64,000 nucleotides of DNA from Candidatus Chloroploca sp. Khr17 (GTDB lineage Bacteria; Chloroflexota; Chloroflexia; Chloroflexales; Chloroflexaceae): positions 49,682 through 113,681 of the forward strand of contig NZ_RYFF01000017.1 of the NCBI RefSeq assembly GCF_004138165.1. Reading direction: 5' to 3'. Every line of letters begins with the position of its first letter. The stretch's first letter is position 1. Shown piece after piece: positions 62,757-64,000 of the stretch. The notes beneath the pieces are model-generated. The model saw nothing but the letters and a program-made list of their open reading frames with translations. It did not search any database and was not told the origin of the DNA. The position numbers and the translations under genes were made by a program.

Positions 62757-63450
62757 CGCTGCCGCGGCGGAAGAGTCCATCGAACTCGCCGCTGGTATAT
62801 TTGTCGATATCGATAGGTCGTTGGGCGCGATCCGCCGCATCTTGTCGTCCATTGGCAGCCCACCTCTCCAGCACTTTACGAATATAGCGCCACGAGCGTG
62901 CATTCGAGCGTACCGCCTCGCGCATGGCTTCTTCGATCCACTCACGGGGGTAACGCTCTTGGGCTTCGCGTAGTTCATCAACCAGCATCGGGGTGACCAG
63001 GCCAATATTTTGCTCGTAGAGCCCGATCACCGACGGGCGTTCGGGCAATTCACTTGTCGGGGCGAGCACCGTGCGTGCGCTCGTGAGGCGTTCAACCCAA
63101 GTACGGTTGAGCGTAGTATGCACCAGATACCAATTATGCACCCGCTCTTCAATCGGGAGCGCTAGGTGCAACAGCGTGCCCCGGCGCACGGCGGCCCCCA
63201 ATCCTTCGCTGAGCAAGTCATCGAACGGACGCAGTTTGCTGACACTCCGCAACGAACGGCGCAGCAACACATCGCTGTGGAGTTCGTCCCAGCTAACACG
63301 CCGCGGTGTAACCCGCTGCCGACTCAACCGATAGAAGATATGGAGGGTCACCTTGAGTTCACTTGGCAGCGTAATGCTCGGAATGACCTCGCTAAAGAGT
63401 TCAGGTGGCAGGCTCACGAGCGTATCGGTCGAAAAACCAGCAAAGGCCAT
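62740..63450 (-). CDS. DnaD-domain replication-initiation protein
   Basis: A 236-residue protein. The start at 63450 (MAFAGFSTDTL) follows AGGTAG; in-frame codons further upstream run into the palindromic repeat. An N-terminal winged-helix-like region (~15-130, FSEVIPSITLPSELKVTLHIF) is followed by a DnaB_2/DnaD C-terminal domain near 140-200 (YEQNIGLVTPMLVDELREA, EAMREAVRSNARSWRYI, then VLERW), the YxxxIxxxL/W signature of DnaD that binds DNA. It overlaps the loader gene downstream. Together they parallel the DnaD-DnaI pathway that loads the replicative helicase at restart or at the origin. Confidence 0.85.
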   Translation of the reverse strand: MAFAGFSTDTLVSLPPELFSEVIPSITLPSELKVTLHIFYRLSRQRVTPRRVSWDELHSDVLLRRSLRSVSKLRPFDDLLSEGLGAAVRRGTLLHLALPIEERVHNWYLVHTTLNRTWVERLTSARTVLAPTSELPERPSVIGLYEQNIGLVTPMLVDELREAQERYPREWIEEAMREAVRSNARSWRYIRKVLERWAANGRQDAADRAQRPIDIDKYTSGEFDGLFRRGSDESDL

Positions 63451-63542
63451 AGGGCTACCTCGGGTCGCCATGAGCAATGGTACAGCGTGACTGTCTTGGT
63501 ATGGTACCACCCTGCGGGAATGTTGGCAATTGCTGAATGATC

Positions 63543-63657
63543 TGTAACTGTTCACACTTGGGGTAACAGGCAAAGCCTGGGAGCGAGAGCGTCCCGCCCT
63601 CGGGATGCCTTCGAGGGCGGGACGCCCTCGCTCCCAGGACAAGTGTGAACAGTTACA
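63543..63657. repeat. MITE-like element with perfect 18-bp terminal inverted repeats
   Basis: The outer arms TGTAACTGTTCACACTTG (63543-63560) and 63640-63657 are perfect complements. An inner 27-base stem (63576-63602 against 63612-63638) has one mismatch. The 115-base unit has no coding capacity. Its GGTAACAGGCAA segment resembles 55066. Confidence 0.8.
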
Positions 63658-63769
63658 ATGATCTTGTGCAGGGCTACGTCAAAGAGACTGTTGCGCAGCG
63701 CTGCGAGCGTCTGTGGGGCTGCCCCGTGCGTATAGGAGGGTGAGCAACATGGTTCAAGGGGAGCGTTTG

Positions 63770-63838
63770 CTACGGGCGTTCTGGGTCGGGAACCACGGCA
63801 AGGGCTTCGACCAGCGTGCTATATTGCGTTCGATCCAT
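63770..63838 (-). pseudogene. 5' relic of an ISAs1-like transposase
   Basis: A minus-strand reading frame of 22 codons with AGGAGG (63844-63849) 5 bases upstream of its ATG. It encodes MDRTQYSTLVEALAVVPDPE followed by RP and a stop. The LVEALAxVPDP pattern resembles the N-terminus of ISAs1/H-repeat transposases. The remaining ~350 residues are missing. The last 160 bases of the window upstream of it hold a small hairpin (GGGCTAT/ATAGCCC near 63886-63910) and no gene. Confidence 0.45.
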
Positions 63839-64000
63839 CGTGTCCTCCTGAAGCGTTGGATCATTTCTTCAGAAGCATCCAAGATGGGCTATCACTTTGA
63901 CATAGCCCAAAGAAGGGCTTCCTGAGACCGATACACATTAGGGACTACGCAGTGGCATCAGGACGCGCCCCGTCGCGCGGGCGCTTCGTCATGTCGGTCT

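Noticed and set aside
63715..63925. 70-codon plus-strand open frame near the right end
   Set aside because: It has no family resemblance and overlaps a better-supported minus-strand transposase relic with an AGGAGG site.

Overview
The window reads as chromosomal DNA of a filamentous, probably phototrophic member of the Chloroflexota (Chloroflexales: Oscillochloris, Chloroploca, Viridilinea or Roseiflexus-like). This is an inference. It rests on the moderately high GC, a KaiB-KaiC clock operon with an embedded PAS regulator, a complete hyp nickel-hydrogenase maturation set, CdaA/YbbR, a DnaD-like plus DnaI-like pair, many solute-binding lipoproteins, and several families of dispersed palindromic intergenic repeats. 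No rRNA, tRNA, CRISPR array, phage module or intact insertion sequence was seen.

Region 1 (1-6.9 kb, + strand) holds the 3' part of a PstS-like binding protein and a pentapeptide-repeat lipoprotein. A tight three-gene group follows: a periplasmic-binding-protein/pentameric ligand-gated ion channel (pLGIC) fusion, a SARP-type (BTAD) ATPase regulator, and a small membrane protein that aligns with the N-terminal membrane part of the P-type ATPases further on. A clear rho-independent terminator ends the group.

Region 2 (7.1-21.3 kb, + strand) is a transport island. Two P-type ATPases keep all phosphorylation motifs but lack the CPC metal motif. They are interleaved with a duplicated family-5 (Dpp/Opp/Nik type) ABC importer: two solute-binding lipoproteins, two permease pairs, and one protein that fuses a permease to both ATPases. 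Neighbouring genes overlap or lie close together, and all genes are on one strand.

Region 3 (21.3-38.2 kb) has a secreted subtilase flanked by copies of one repeat in opposite orientation, then mfd. A minus-strand series follows (deoC, sucD, GAF histidine kinase, Crp/Fnr regulator, aat), and then the potABCD polyamine importer on the plus strand.

Region 4 (38.2-44.1 kb) is the clock operon: a PAS-PAS protein with a KaiA/RsbU-like C-terminal helical domain, kaiB, kaiC (phosphorylation sites conserved), and a PAS-PAS-GAF-GGDEF-EAL enzyme. Region 5 (44.2-50.7 kb) holds an [NiFe]-hydrogenase endopeptidase and hypABFCDE. The hydrogenase itself is not in the window.

Region 6 (50.7-64 kb, minus strand) is mostly housekeeping: a DUF4332 protein, a hypothetical plus a GT4 glycosyltransferase, an FprA-type ferredoxin-NADP reductase, cdaA-ybbR (c-di-AMP), a giant TPR protein, argF, a DnaD-like/DnaI-like pair, a large MITE-like palindrome and a 22-codon transposase relic.

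The strongest candidates for something undescribed are the ion-signalling and transport block in regions 1-2 and the KaiA-like protein in region 4.
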